Source: Hyphomicrobiales bacterium
GTDB taxonomy: Bacteria > Pseudomonadota > Alphaproteobacteria > SPJN01
NCBI GenBank assembly: GCA_006844605.1
Contig: SPJN01000016.1
Span: forward strand, 26,882 to 90,881
Length of the DNA stretch: 64,000 nt
Direction: 5' to 3'
The notes below the pieces were generated by a model. The model made no database searches. It was given only the letters and a program-made list of their open reading frames with translations, and was not told the origin of the DNA. This document shows, one piece after another, positions 8,826 to 18,874 of the stretch. Numbering within the stretch: the first letter of the stretch is position 1; the number at the start of each line of letters is the position of its first letter. The translations under genes and the position numbers were made by a program.

Positions 8826-10307
8826 ATGCCCAGCGGCACGATCCTGATAGCAGATGATGATGGCGCCATTCGCACGGTGTTGACGCAGGCACTGGGGCGC
8901 GTCGGTTATGACGTGCGTTCAACCGGTATGGCGTCAACCCTGTGGCGGTGGGTGTCGGGGGGCGAAGGTGATCTTGTGATCACTGATGTGGTCATGCCCG
9001 ATGAAAATGGCCTTGACCTGATCCCGCGCATCAAAAAACTGCGCCCTGATTTGCCGGTTATTGTGATGAGCGCGCAAAACACATTCATGACAGCGATCAA
9101 GGCGACGGAGCGGGGCGCTTATGAATATTTGCCAAAGCCGTTTGACCTGAACGAATTGACCGAGGTCGTGGAGCGCGCCTTGGCCCAGCCCAAGGGGCAA
9201 GGTGCCGGGGCGACCCAAACCGATGGCGAAGAAGACACGCGCCTGCCATTAATCGGGCGTTCACCTGCCATGCAGGAAATCTATCGCGTGTTGGCGCGGC
9301 TGATGGGCACTGATCTGACGGTCATGATCACAGGGGAATCCGGCACGGGTAAGGAATTGGTCGCCCGCGCGCTGCATGAATATGGCAAGCGCAGCAAGGG
9401 GCCGTTCGTTGCGGTCAATATGGCCGCGATCCCGCGTGAGCTGATTGAAAGTGATTTGTTCGGTCACGAAAAAGGTGCCTTCACCGGCGCCAATCAAAAA
9501 AGCGCGGGCAAGTTTGAACAGGCCGAAGGGGGCACATTGTTCCTTGATGAAATCGGCGACATGCCGCTTGAAGCGCAAACCCGTCTGCTGCGCGTTTTGC
9601 AAGAAGGTGAGTATACAACGGTTGGCGGACGCACGCCGATCAAAACCGATGTGCGCATTGTTGCGGCCACCAATCGCGACTTGCGCCAGCAAATCCGTCA
9701 GGGCCTGTTCCGTGAAGATCTGTTCTACCGGTTGAATGTGGTGCCGCTGCGTTTGCCGCCATTGCGCGAACGTAGCGAGGATATTGGGGATCTGGTGCGC
9801 CACTTCCTGTCTGTCGCAGAACAAGAAGGACTGCCCGCAAAACGGTTGGACAATGCTGCCCTTGACCTGCTGCGCCAATATCATTGGCCGGGCAACGTGC
9901 GCGAGCTTGAAAACCTGGTGCGCCGCCTTTCCGCGATCTATACCGAAGACGTGATTACAGAGACGATTATTCGTCATGAATTGCGTGAGGTTGAGCCGCC
10001 CGCAGACCCCACCGCACCAGACATGGGTGATGGCGCATTCGCCCGCAATCAAGACCCGCAAAGCCTGTCTGAAGCGGTTGAGCAGCATATCGGCACCTAT
10101 TTTGCGGCCCACCACCCTGAATTGCCGCCTGCGGGCGTCTATGAGCGCATCATGCGCGAGATTGAACGGCCATTGATTTCAGCCTGTTTGGGTGCAACGG
10201 GCGGTAATCAGATCAAGGCGGCTGCCTTGCTGGGGCTGAATCGCAACACCCTGCGCAAGAAGATCAGGGAACTTGATGTGCAGGTCATTCGCGGCTCCCG
10301 CAGCTGA
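8826..10307 (+). CDS. ntrC: Nitrogen regulator NtrC, sigma-54 activator
   Basis: A 493-residue response regulator. The receiver domain has phospho-acceptor Asp54 ([10 protein letters not shown]) and a later conserved Lys in LPKPFD. The AAA+ domain has the Walker A motif GESGTGKE and an intact GAFTGA loop at residues 217-222 for contact with sigma-54. The C-terminal Fis-type helix-turn-helix includes [19 protein letters not shown]. All parts needed for activation of nitrogen-assimilation promoters are present. A clear GAAGAAGCGAGGA ribosome region precedes the ATG. rpoN is not in the window. Confidence 0.97.
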   Translation: MPSGTILIADDDGAIRTVLTQALGRVGYDVRSTGMASTLWRWVSGGEGDLVITDVVMPDENGLDLIPRIKKLRPDLPVIVMSAQNTFMTAIKATERGAYEYLPKPFDLNELTEVVERALAQPKGQGAGATQTDGEEDTRLPLIGRSPAMQEIYRVLARLMGTDLTVMITGESGTGKELVARALHEYGKRSKGPFVAVNMAAIPRELIESDLFGHEKGAFTGANQKSAGKFEQAEGGTLFLDEIGDMPLEAQTRLLRVLQEGEYTTVGGRTPIKTDVRIVAATNRDLRQQIRQGLFREDLFYRLNVVPLRLPPLRERSEDIGDLVRHFLSVAEQEGLPAKRLDNAALDLLRQYHWPGNVRELENLVRRLSAIYTEDVITETIIRHELREVEPPADPTAPDMGDGAFARNQDPQSLSEAVEQHIGTYFAAHHPELPPAGVYERIMREIERPLISACLGATGGNQIKAAALLGLNRNTLRKKIRELDVQVIRGSRS

Positions 10308-10460
10308 TAGCGCCTTAAGATTCAACAGGATAAACGCAACCGACGGGCGATTTTTTAGATATTAAACTGCCTTGCGTCTGCCATAATCATGGTGCAGATT
10401 TGCCATAGTGCATTTTTGCCACAGATTCTGCGCGATAAATGACGCAAAACTGTAGCCCCA

Positions 10461-10476
10461 TGAAGGCCAGCCTTCA
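10461..10476. other. Small inverted repeat before ntrY
   Basis: TGAAGG-CCAG-CCTTCA forms a 6-base-pair stem with a 4-base loop ending 20 bases before the proposed ntrY start. It could affect ntrY translation or be a protein site. The rest of the 189-base ntrC-ntrY gap has no clear gene or terminator. Confidence 0.4.
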
Positions 10477-10496
10477 CGACCGGGAGCCCGTGTCTA

Positions 10497-12851
10497 TTGA
10501 GTGATGTGACCGCACAGGTCGATAAGCGTCAATTATCGCGCGCTGCGAAAAAACGCCTGAACCGGCGTCGGCGCCAACGCTTGCGGCAGGCGTTGGGCGC
10601 TGGTGGTATGTGGGCAATGGGCTTTGGCGCGATTGCCTTTATTTCCGGCCTGATCACCTATGGCGCAGCGGTCGGGTTTTTGCCGTTAAGCATAACCAGC
10701 CAAACCGTATCAATTATGTTGTTGGTGTCACTTGGCTTTACCATTGCGTTGGCGGGCATGATTGCCCTGTTTGTCTGGCGCTTATGGCGACAAAGACGGC
10801 GCGAGGAGGCGGGGGCCAGACTTCACATCCGGGTGGTGGTTCTGTTTGCGATTGTGGCTGTGGTCCCGTCAATCATGGTGGCTGGGTTCTCTGCAGTTAC
10901 GCTTAATCTTGGGTTGCAGGCATGGTTTTCAAACCGGGTCGGCTCCGTCATGGAACATTCGGCCAGTGTTGCCGATGCCTATCTTGAGGAGCACCGCGCC
11001 GACATTAAGGGCGAGGCGAGCCTGATGGGAACCGATCTGGCCCGCGCCCTGCCGCTGCTTGATTACAATCCAAAACGATTTGCCGAAATTGCTGCGACCC
11101 AAGCCTTTGTCCGTTCGCTGGACGAGGCTGTGGTGTTTGGCCTTGTCGGTGAAATTTATGGCCGTGGTGGCCGCGCGCCAACACCCGGTGCGGTGCAGGT
11201 GCCGTCGCAGGAAATCTTGAATGAACTTGCCCCCGGAACCGTACGCGTGGTGCTGGATGAGGAAAAGGCACGCATCATGGCGGTGTCGCGCGTTGGCAAG
11301 GGCGATCACTTTTTGATGTTGTCGCGGCAGGTTGATGCGGCGGTGGTGCAACATGCAGTGCGGACACGAACAGCGTTTGAAGAATATAACCGCATTGATG
11401 AACGGCGCAGCACGATCCAGATCGGGTTTGCTGTGTTCTATATCATGGTGTCATTGCTGGTCTTGTTGTCCGCGATGTGGCTGGGGCTTTGGTTCGCGGG
11501 GCGTTTGGTGTCGCCAATTTCTGATTTGATCGAGGCGGCGCGGCGGGTTCGTGATGGTGACTTTGACGCCCGTGTCGAAGGGCGCGCCGCAGATCGTGAG
11601 ATTGAAACCCTGCGCCGGACCTTCAACACAATGGCGTCGCGGCTGTCCAAACAAACCAGCGAGTTGATGCAAACCAATGAAGTGTTGGACGAACGCCGCC
11701 GCTTTACCGAAGGCGTGCTTGCGGGCGTGTCAGCGGGCGTGGTGGGGCTTGACCCCTATCGGCGGGTCACGATCATCAACCGATCTGCCTGTTCGATGCT
11801 GGGGCAGGCGGATGACGAACTGCTTGACCAATATCTTGAAAAGGCCATTCCGGCCTTTACCCCCCTGATTGATGAAGCCTTTGCCAATCCGGGAAAGCGG
11901 GTTGAAGGTGAAGTTGAATTAATACAGCAGCCGGATAGCACGGACCGAACGACCAAGATGGCGCTTCAAACGCAGACCGTGCGTACGGTGAATGTGCGGG
12001 CGCAGGTCATGTTGGATGGCACTGGCAATATCGCCGGGGCCATTGCCACCTTTGATGATGTGACCCGCCTTGTATCGGCGCAGCGTATGGCAGCGTGGGG
12101 GGATGTGGCGCGCCGCATTGCCCATGAAATTAAAAACCCCCTGACGCCCATTCAACTCAGCGCAGAACGGTTGCAACGCAAATATCGCAAGACGATTGAT
12201 GACGATAAGGTCTTTGCCCAATGCACTGACACGATCATTCGCCATGTCGGTGATATTGGCCGCATGGTGGACGAATTTTCGTCGTTTGCGCGGATGCCGC
12301 AACCTGTCATGCGCGATGAGGATGTTGAGGATATCGCCAAACAGGCATTGTTCCTTCATGAGGTTGCGCACAATCATGTGACATTTGATTATGACAGCGC
12401 CCTTTCAGGGCCAATCACACTACATTGTGACCGTCGTCTGGTTGCGCAGGCTGTTACGAATCTGTTGAAAAATGCCATTGAATCGATTGACGGCAAACGC
12501 GAAGAGGGCGGCTTTGGTCCCGATGATATGGGCAATGTGTCCGTATCTATCGTCCGGCATGATGGCTGGCTTGATCTGCGGGTTGCTGACAATGGCAAGG
12601 GCCTGCCGGATGCGGAACGGCATAAGTTGACCGAACCATATGTTACGACGCGCAGCAAGGGCACCGGTTTGGGCTTGGCCATTGTCAAAAAGATTATGGA
12701 AGACCACCGGGGTGAAATTTTGCTGGAAGACAATCTTGATGCTGCATCGCAGCCCAACGGTGCTGTTGTGACATTGCGGTTTCCCTCTGGCGTCGGGGCG
12801 GTGGTGACACATGTGAATGATGGGGAAGGCGCAGTTTTGAAAGCTGTGTGA
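10497..12851 (+). CDS. ntrY: Membrane sensor histidine kinase NtrY
   Basis: A 784-residue kinase, partner of NtrX. The basic N-terminus is followed by hydrophobic segments at about residues 35-60, 65-98 and 115-140, a periplasmic stretch, another membrane segment near 300-330, a HAMP domain, a PAS domain, and a kinase core with His543 in [16 protein letters not shown]. The ATP domain has NLLKNAIES, DNGKGLP and GTGLGLAIV. The start is a TTG at 10497 preceded by GGGAG at good distance; no ATG is available before the first membrane segment. This type of sensor responds to nitrogen or redox signals in other alphaproteobacteria; the signal here is unknown. Confidence 0.95.
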   Translation: MSDVTAQVDKRQLSRAAKKRLNRRRRQRLRQALGAGGMWAMGFGAIAFISGLITYGAAVGFLPLSITSQTVSIMLLVSLGFTIALAGMIALFVWRLWRQRRREEAGARLHIRVVVLFAIVAVVPSIMVAGFSAVTLNLGLQAWFSNRVGSVMEHSASVADAYLEEHRADIKGEASLMGTDLARALPLLDYNPKRFAEIAATQAFVRSLDEAVVFGLVGEIYGRGGRAPTPGAVQVPSQEILNELAPGTVRVVLDEEKARIMAVSRVGKGDHFLMLSRQVDAAVVQHAVRTRTAFEEYNRIDERRSTIQIGFAVFYIMVSLLVLLSAMWLGLWFAGRLVSPISDLIEAARRVRDGDFDARVEGRAADREIETLRRTFNTMASRLSKQTSELMQTNEVLDERRRFTEGVLAGVSAGVVGLDPYRRVTIINRSACSMLGQADDELLDQYLEKAIPAFTPLIDEAFANPGKRVEGEVELIQQPDSTDRTTKMALQTQTVRTVNVRAQVMLDGTGNIAGAIATFDDVTRLVSAQRMAAWGDVARRIAHEIKNPLTPIQLSAERLQRKYRKTIDDDKVFAQCTDTIIRHVGDIGRMVDEFSSFARMPQPVMRDEDVEDIAKQALFLHEVAHNHVTFDYDSALSGPITLHCDRRLVAQAVTNLLKNAIESIDGKREEGGFGPDDMGNVSVSIVRHDGWLDLRVADNGKGLPDAERHKLTEPYVTTRSKGTGLGLAIVKKIMEDHRGEILLEDNLDAASQPNGAVVTLRFPSGVGAVVTHVNDGEGAVLKAV

Positions 12852-12895
12852 GGGTTTGATGGTTAAATTGATTTGCGTAAAGACAAAGGTGACAC

Positions 12896-14386
12896 ATGGC
12901 TCATGATGTTTTGATTGTTGATGACGAGGCGGATATCCGTGATCTCGTCGCGGGATTGCTGGAAGATGAAGGGTTCGGTGCCCGTGTTGCCGGTAATTCG
13001 GACGAGGCTTTGGCGGCGGTCAAGGCGCGGACGCCGTCACTGATCATCCTTGATATCTGGCTTAAGGGCAGCAAGCTCGACGGGCTTGAGATTTTGAGCG
13101 AGTTGCGCAAGACACATCCTGATGTGCCTGTGGTGATTATATCGGGCCACGGCACCATCGAAACCGCGGTCGCGGCCATCAAAAAGGGTGCCTATGATTT
13201 TGTTGAAAAGCCGTTTCAGGCTGATCGGCTTGTGCTGGTTGTCAGCCGCGCGATAGAGGCGGCGCGCCTGCGCAAGGAACATGCGGAGTTGATGGAAACA
13301 TCAGGCCGCGTTTCGACTATCGTGGGCAAGTCGGCGGCAATTTCGCAATTGCGCCAGACGGTCGGCAAGGTCGGTCCGACAAATTCGCGCGTTATGATTA
13401 CCGGACCTGCCGGGGCGGGGAAGGAAGTTGCCGCTCGCGCTATTCATGTTGAATCCACTCGGAAAGATGGGCCGTTCGTTGTGATCAACGCCGCGTCCAT
13501 GGCGCCTGAGCGTGTTGAACAGGAATTGTTCGGTGTTGAAGGTGGCAATGGCCGCCCGTCAAAAACAGGGGTGTTTGAACAGGCCCATCGGGGCACGCTT
13601 TATCTGGATGAAGTCGTTGATATGCCCAAGGAAACGCAAGGCAAGGTCTTGCGCAGTCTGGTGGAACAGAAATTTTCGCGTGTTGGCGGCGACAAGGCTG
13701 TGCAGGTTGATGTGCGCGTGATTTCTTCAAGTTCGCGCGATTTGCGTGTCGCGATTGATGAAGGCCGCTTCCGCGAAGACCTGTATCACCGCTTGAATGT
13801 GGTGCCTGTGCATGTGCCCGGACTGGCCGAACGGCGCGATGATATTCCGCAGCTGGTGGCACATTTCATGGAATCGCTGGCGCGCGGGGCGGGTCTGCCC
13901 AAGCGGCGTTTGGGGGATGATGCGATGGCGCTTTTGCAGGCCCATGAATGGCCGGGCAATGTGCGGCAGTTGCGCAATATTGTTGAACGGCTGATGATCC
14001 TGTCCAACGATGATGTTGGTGATGTGATCACCGCAGATCATTTGCCGATCAACTCGATGCAAAGCGGCAATGTGCAAAAGGCGTTCCGCGAGGATCTTTT
14101 GACGCTGCCGTTGCGAGACGCGCGTGAGGAGTTTGAGCGTGATTATTTGCAGGCCCAAATCGAACGGTTTGGCGGCAATATTTCGCGCACAGCTGGGTTT
14201 GTCGGGATGGAGCGGTCTGCGCTTCATCGCAAGTTGAAAATGCTTGGCTTAGGCTCTGACCGCAGCAAGGCGGGTGATGATGCGTCCGATGCAGCCGAAA
14301 CGCCCGAAACGTCTGACGTGGCAGAAGCGCCAGAAACATCAAAGACGCCCGCAACAGATCAGCCGCAGGCAGCCATTGGGGAATAG
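12896..14386 (+). CDS. ntrX: Response regulator NtrX
   Basis: A 496-residue regulator with receiver Asp53 (ILDIWLKGS), an AAA+ domain with a modified Walker A (GPAGAGKE) and Walker B YLDEVVDMP, and a C-terminal Fis-type DNA-binding helix pair. The GAFTGA loop used to contact sigma-54 is absent: the stretch reads LFGVEGGNGRPSKTGVFEQ. That absence is known for alphaproteobacterial NtrX and suggests it does not act as a classical sigma-54 activator. The last 37 residues are a low-complexity tail rich in Ala, Thr, Pro and Glu. It follows ntrY after 44 bases. Confidence 0.96.
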   Translation: MAHDVLIVDDEADIRDLVAGLLEDEGFGARVAGNSDEALAAVKARTPSLIILDIWLKGSKLDGLEILSELRKTHPDVPVVIISGHGTIETAVAAIKKGAYDFVEKPFQADRLVLVVSRAIEAARLRKEHAELMETSGRVSTIVGKSAAISQLRQTVGKVGPTNSRVMITGPAGAGKEVAARAIHVESTRKDGPFVVINAASMAPERVEQELFGVEGGNGRPSKTGVFEQAHRGTLYLDEVVDMPKETQGKVLRSLVEQKFSRVGGDKAVQVDVRVISSSSRDLRVAIDEGRFREDLYHRLNVVPVHVPGLAERRDDIPQLVAHFMESLARGAGLPKRRLGDDAMALLQAHEWPGNVRQLRNIVERLMILSNDDVGDVITADHLPINSMQSGNVQKAFREDLLTLPLRDAREEFERDYLQAQIERFGGNISRTAGFVGMERSALHRKLKMLGLGSDRSKAGDDASDAAETPETSDVAEAPETSKTPATDQPQAAIGE

Positions 14387-14506
14387 GCGGCTTTGCGCTT
14401 GGTGCTGAATAGGCGTATAGAGATAGGCGTTAAATGAGTGTGAGATTGGGGGAGCGGCGCGATCGCGTTATCCCTGTTGCTTGTGACAGAAAGTGATTAG
14501 GCCACT

Positions 14507-15913
14507 ATGAAGGTAATCGTCTCCGGTGCCGGGCAGGTTGGTTACAATATCGCCCGCCAATTGGCGAATGAACATAACGACGTCACCGTCGTTGATCGTT
14601 CAGAAGCTTTGATCCAGCGGATTAATGACACGCTTGATGTGCAGGGGCTTGTCGGCCACGGCGCGCAGCCGGATGTGCTTGAACGGGCCGGCGCGCCCGA
14701 TGCTGAAATGATCATCGCTGTGACGGCGGCTGACGAAACCAATATGGTGATCTGTCAGGTCGCCCATTCACTGTTTGACGTGCCGCGCAAAATCGCCCGC
14801 ATTCGTAATCAGGCCTATCTTGATTTGCGGTGGCGGGCGCTATTCTCGCGCGATCATATGCCGATTGATGTGATTATCTCACCCGAACGTGAGGTCGCCC
14901 ACGCGGTGTTGGATCGGCTGGACGTTCCCGGTGCCTTTGAAACAATGGCGTTTATGGATGACATGGTGCGCGTGGTTGGCACCCGGCTGGAAGAAAACTG
15001 CCCGGTCGTCAATACCCCCTTGCGCCAATTAACCGAACTGTTCCCTGATCTGTTGATTGTGGTGACGGGCGTCTATCGTGACGGGCGTTTGTTTGTGCCG
15101 TCGGGCGATGATCAGATGTTTGTCGGTGATGAGATTTATTTCGCGGCAGACATCAATCATGTTGACCGCGCTTTGTCGATCTTTGGCCATGAGGAGCGCG
15201 AGGCGCGCAATGTGGTTGTGATCGGTGGCGGGAATATCGGTCTGTTTTTGGCAGAGCAGTTGGAGACAACGCATCCCTCAGTGCATATCAAACTGATTGA
15301 GGAAAACGCCAAGCGCGCGGAAATTGTTGCTGACCGTTTGACCGGGGGTACGATTGTTCTGTCCGGCGATGGGTTGGACGAAGACGTGCTGCGCGACGCC
15401 AATGTGCGGGATGCTGAAACCGTTGTGACGCTGACCAATGAAGACGAAACGAATATTCTGGCGGCCCTGTTGGCCAAGCAGGCAGGTGCAGAACGGACAA
15501 TGGCATTGGTTGCCAGCCCGAATTATGCGCCGTTGCAAGGGTCGTTGGGGATTGATGTGTTTATTGACCCGCGCGCTACAACCGTGTCCACCATTCTTGA
15601 ACAGGTGCGGCGCGGCCGTATTCGGTCCGTCCGTTCAATCCGTGATGGCGGGGCCGAAATTATTGAGGCAGAGGCACTTGAAACCTCGCCCCTTGTAGGC
15701 AAGGCCCTGCGAGATATTGAGCTGCCCTCAGGCATTATGATCGGGGCGATCCGGCGGCATAAATCAGGCGGGCAATCTGATATCGGCGATGTGGTTATTC
15801 CTCGCGGCGGCACCAGAATTGAACCGGGTGACCGGGTTGTGGTGTTCGCACTGAAAGAACAGGTTGGACAGGTTGAACAGATGTTCCGTGTCGGACTTGA
15901 ATTCTTTACCTGA
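14507..15913 (+). CDS. trkA: Trk potassium uptake regulator TrkA
   Basis: A 468-residue cytoplasmic protein with two RCK modules. The first Rossmann motif GAGQVGYNIA is at residues 7-16, and the second, GGGNIGLFLAEQLE, is near residue 240. Each is followed by an RCK-C domain. TrkA binds NAD(H) and gates the TrkH channel. It is followed after 21 bases by trkH, so the two form one unit. In many alphaproteobacteria trkA stands directly behind ntrX as here. Confidence 0.96.
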   Translation: MKVIVSGAGQVGYNIARQLANEHNDVTVVDRSEALIQRINDTLDVQGLVGHGAQPDVLERAGAPDAEMIIAVTAADETNMVICQVAHSLFDVPRKIARIRNQAYLDLRWRALFSRDHMPIDVIISPEREVAHAVLDRLDVPGAFETMAFMDDMVRVVGTRLEENCPVVNTPLRQLTELFPDLLIVVTGVYRDGRLFVPSGDDQMFVGDEIYFAADINHVDRALSIFGHEEREARNVVVIGGGNIGLFLAEQLETTHPSVHIKLIEENAKRAEIVADRLTGGTIVLSGDGLDEDVLRDANVRDAETVVTLTNEDETNILAALLAKQAGAERTMALVASPNYAPLQGSLGIDVFIDPRATTVSTILEQVRRGRIRSVRSIRDGGAEIIEAEALETSPLVGKALRDIELPSGIMIGAIRRHKSGGQSDIGDVVIPRGGTRIEPGDRVVVFALKEQVGQVEQMFRVGLEFFT

Positions 15914-15934
15914 TCAGTCTGGCGGATCAGGGTC

Positions 15935-17470
15935 ATGAACTTTCGTATCGTGTTGCACTTTCTGGGGCTGTTGCTAATCGGCCTTGCCGCGATGATGGCG
16001 CTGATGGCTATGGCAGCCTATGGCTTTGGTGAGTATGAGCAAACCATCCGCTTCAGTGCATCTGGCCTTGTGACAGGCTTTGTCGCCGGGGCGTTGATGC
16101 TGGGATTGCGTGGTGATCATGATGGCATGAACGGCAGGCGTGAAATGTTCATGATGCTGGCGCTTGGCTGGTTGATTGTGCCGCTGTTTGCCGGGTTGCC
16201 ATTCTTGAATGCCAGCCTTGGCCTGTCGGTTTTTGAGGCATGGTTCGAGGGGGTGTCTGCCCTGACCACGACCGGTATCAGCCTGATTGATTTTCAAACC
16301 CGCAATGTGCCTGACTCCATCTATCTTTGGCGCGGCTTTTTGGGATGGGTTGGCGGTTTTTGCGCCGTCATCATGATGATTGTGTTTCTGGCGGGCAGCG
16401 GCTTGGGCGGGCTTGATTCTTCCCATGTCAGTTTTGCGCATGGCGAGGGCGAGGGGGTCATGTCCCGGTCGCGCCAGACGATCCGCCTTTTAGGCCCGAT
16501 CTATGCAGCAATAACAATTATCGGCTGGGCGGTGTTAAGCCTGTCTGGCCTGCCGGGATTGGATAGTTTGTTGCTGGCGATGGGCGGCATATCCACCAGT
16601 GGCATGGCCGGGCCACAGGGGCTGGCACCGGTGGGGGGAAACTTGCTGGCAATGTTCGCCATCGCGCTGATGTGTTTGGCGGGTACAGTGAATATGACCC
16701 ATCACGCGCGGCTGTTTCTTAGCCGCAGGCGGACACTGACCGGAATCTATTTTGGCGAACCGGAACTTAGCGCGATTTTTGCTTGGATATTCGGCGGCAC
16801 GCTGATTTGCACCGCTGGGTTTATCGTATTTCAACAGGCCGGGATTTGGGAGGCGCTGACCACGGCATTGTTCAACATGGTCAGCTTTGCCAGCACCACG
16901 GGCTATGGCCTGACCATGGTCGGCACAGGGACAGGCGTAGGGACAGGCGTAGGGACCGGCGCAGGGCTGGGCGCAGAGTCAAGCGTTGCCGGGCTGCCAT
17001 TGGTGGGTGCCGTGACGCTTGGGATTGCGATGGTCATCGGCGGGGCCGTTGGGTCCACCGCCAGCGGCATTCGCCCCATAAGGCTGATGATCCTTTATAT
17101 GCAGGGTGAAAGGGAGCTGGCGCGCATGGTGCATGTGAAGTCCATTGTGCGCTTTCGTATTCGCGGTCAACATTTGCAGAACTCTGTCGTGCGTGCCGTG
17201 TCGGCGTTATTGTTGTTATACATTCTGTGCGGGGTGGCCTGCGGTCTGGGCCTTGCCGCAGCAGGTATGCCGGTTGAAGATGCGATGATTGCCGCGTTAA
17301 GCGCGATGACCAATTGCGGCCCGGCATTGGCTTTTTTCACCAATGGTGCTGTGACCGGCCCTGATCTTGAAGATGGTATGCAGGCGGTCTATGCGGCCGG
17401 GATGATCTTGGGCCGCGTCGAAGTGCTTGCCTTTATAGCCTTGTTGACGCCGCAATACTGGCGTAGATGA
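15935..17470 (+). CDS. trkH: Trk potassium uptake channel protein TrkH
   Basis: A 511-residue membrane protein with four M1-P-M2 repeats. Selectivity-filter-like segments appear at SALTTTGIS, GGISTSGMAG, ASTTGYG and SAMTNCGPA. The length is close to the family norm of about 480. The extra length comes partly from a Gly/Thr/Val-rich insert (TGTGVGTGVGTGAGLG) after the third filter, encoded by 12-base tandem repeats. The insert would lie in a loop beside the third pore helix. It works with TrkA, encoded directly upstream. Confidence 0.95.
   Translation: MNFRIVLHFLGLLLIGLAAMMALMAMAAYGFGEYEQTIRFSASGLVTGFVAGALMLGLRGDHDGMNGRREMFMMLALGWLIVPLFAGLPFLNASLGLSVFEAWFEGVSALTTTGISLIDFQTRNVPDSIYLWRGFLGWVGGFCAVIMMIVFLAGSGLGGLDSSHVSFAHGEGEGVMSRSRQTIRLLGPIYAAITIIGWAVLSLSGLPGLDSLLLAMGGISTSGMAGPQGLAPVGGNLLAMFAIALMCLAGTVNMTHHARLFLSRRRTLTGIYFGEPELSAIFAWIFGGTLICTAGFIVFQQAGIWEALTTALFNMVSFASTTGYGLTMVGTGTGVGTGVGTGAGLGAESSVAGLPLVGAVTLGIAMVIGGAVGSTASGIRPIRLMILYMQGERELARMVHVKSIVRFRIRGQHLQNSVVRAVSALLLLYILCGVACGLGLAAAGMPVEDAMIAALSAMTNCGPALAFFTNGAVTGPDLEDGMQAVYAAGMILGRVEVLAFIALLTPQYWRR
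16928..16975. repeat. Four in-frame 12-bp tandem repeats inside trkH
   Basis: Units of GGGACAGGCGTA occur at 16928, 16940, 16952 and 16964; the first two are identical and the last two are diverged. They encode a Gly-Thr-Gly-Val-type insert. The frame is kept, so the gene remains intact, but copy number could vary by slippage. Confidence 0.88.
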
Positions 17471-17504
17471 AACCATAGCCAATTAGAAAACTGACTGTCT
17501 GCCC

Positions 17505-18380
17505 ATGCCCCGTATCGCTTATGTTAATGGCCGTTACCTGCCGCACAATGATGCCGCCGTCCATATTGAGGACCGGGGGTTTCAGTTCGCTGATGGCATT
17601 TATGAAGTATGCGCCGTGTTTGACGGCGTGTTGCTGGACCGGGCGGGGCACGATGCGCGGTTAACCCGTTCACTTGGCGCGCTGGATATTGCGATGCCGG
17701 TCAATAAAAATGCCCTTAGCCATATCATGATGGAAGTCGCCCGGCGCAATCGGCTGACCGGTGGTGTGATTTACGTACAGGTCACACGCGGCGTCGCTGC
17801 CCGCAATCACACATTCCCGCAACAGGCTGTGCGTCCGTCATTGATTGTGACAGCGCGGCCCCTGAACTTTGCAAAGGTTGAGGAACGGGCGCAAAAAGGC
17901 ATCACTGCAATCTCACACAAGGATGAACGGTGGGCCCGTTGCGATATTAAATCCATTGCCCTGCTGCCGAATGTGTTGGCACGTCAAGCGGCCCTGTCAC
18001 AAGGGGCGGGTGAGGCATGGTTGGTTGATGATAAGGGCTTCGTGACCGAGGGCGCAGCCTCTACCGCGTGGATTGTCGATCAGGACGGCACGCTGATCAC
18101 GCGGCCCCTGTCGCAGGAAATTTTGCCCGGCATCACGCGCGAAAGCCTGTTCAAGGTCGCGGCCCAACAGGGCATCAAGGTTGTCGAACGTGCCTTTACG
18201 ATTGAAGAAGCGCAGGGCGCGCGTGAAGCCTTTGTCAGTGCCGCAACTGCATTTGTGCAACCGGTGACAGCGATTGACGGGGTGCAGATCGGCAACGGTG
18301 CGCCCGGATCGATTGCGCTGGGTTTACGCGAAGCCTATATCGCCTATGCCAAGGATGCGGCGCGCAGGCAGCACGGCTGA
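17505..18380 (+). CDS. dat: D-amino-acid transaminase (class IV PLP aminotransferase)
   Basis: A 291-residue fold-type IV aminotransferase. The motifs are YVNGRYLPHNDA and EDRGFQFADGIYE near the N-terminus, the PLP lysine in RCDIKSIALLPNVL, and GAASTAWIVD and LPGITRES toward the C-terminus. The likely role is interconversion of D-alanine, D-glutamate and their keto acids. A branched-chain aminotransferase is the main alternative within the fold. The conserved place between trkH and hfq in alphaproteobacteria supports the D-amino-acid call. Confidence 0.88.
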   Translation: MPRIAYVNGRYLPHNDAAVHIEDRGFQFADGIYEVCAVFDGVLLDRAGHDARLTRSLGALDIAMPVNKNALSHIMMEVARRNRLTGGVIYVQVTRGVAARNHTFPQQAVRPSLIVTARPLNFAKVEERAQKGITAISHKDERWARCDIKSIALLPNVLARQAALSQGAGEAWLVDDKGFVTEGAASTAWIVDQDGTLITRPLSQEILPGITRESLFKVAAQQGIKVVERAFTIEEAQGAREAFVSAATAFVQPVTAIDGVQIGNGAPGSIALGLREAYIAYAKDAARRQHG

Positions 18381-18546
18381 CCACCACGCGAACCTGAGTA
18401 ATGTCCATTTTATGCTTCGTTTCGCCGCAGACGCTGCGTCAACCCGCGGTTTTGCGCTTATTTTGGTGCAATGCAATATAGGGGCATGGTTCTGACGTGG
18501 GGTTGGAACCGCGCAATAATAACAAGACAGAAGAGAGGGTGCCCCG

Positions 18547-18798
18547 ATGACGGATAAGCCCCAAAACTTGCAGGACACGTTCCTGAACGCGGTGCGTAAG
18601 TCGAAAACACCGCTTACGATCTTCCTGGTCAACGGCGTCAAGCTACAGGGGTATATCTCCTGGTTTGACAATTTTTGTGTGTTGCTACGCCGGGACGGTC
18701 AATCACAACTGGTTTATAAGCATGCAATTTCGACCATCATGCCGAACGGACCGGTTTCGCTATATGACGGCGATACAGAAGATACTGACGAAGATTGA
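18547..18798 (+). CDS. hfq: RNA chaperone Hfq
   Basis: An 83-residue Sm-like protein that pairs small RNAs with mRNAs. The N-terminal [20 protein letters not shown], the G-rich [17 protein letters not shown] and the [10 protein letters not shown] segment with the Sm2 KH motif are all present. The acidic tail [10 protein letters not shown] is short. A GAGAGGG ribosome site precedes the ATG. The 166-base gap after dat probably contains the hfq promoter. hflX follows, an order kept across most proteobacteria. Confidence 0.98.
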   Translation: MTDKPQNLQDTFLNAVRKSKTPLTIFLVNGVKLQGYISWFDNFCVLLRRDGQSQLVYKHAISTIMPNGPVSLYDGDTEDTDED

Positions 18799-18817
18799 TC
18801 ACTTTTCGGTTGATCAA
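18795..18817 (+). terminator. Weak hairpin at the end of hfq
   Basis: TTGATCA and TGATCAA form a 7-base-pair AT-rich stem around a 9-base loop, overlapping the hfq stop codon. T-rich sequence follows, but not as one continuous run. It may give partial termination or mark the hfq transcript end, with some read-through to hflX. Confidence 0.35.
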
Positions 18818-18874
18818 TTCATTTTCGGTGATTTTTCTGTCGGGCTGTCATTGCGTTTGGGATAACCTAACCCC

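Noticed and set aside
10381..10440. Possible NtrC or sigma-54 site before ntrY (TGGTGCA and AGTGCAT motifs)
   Set aside because: The half-sites are in direct rather than inverted orientation, and no -24/-12 element with correct spacing was found.
16783..17109. Plus-strand frame inside trkH rich in Arg and Asp
   Set aside because: It is a shifted reading of the trkH tandem repeats and has no support of its own.
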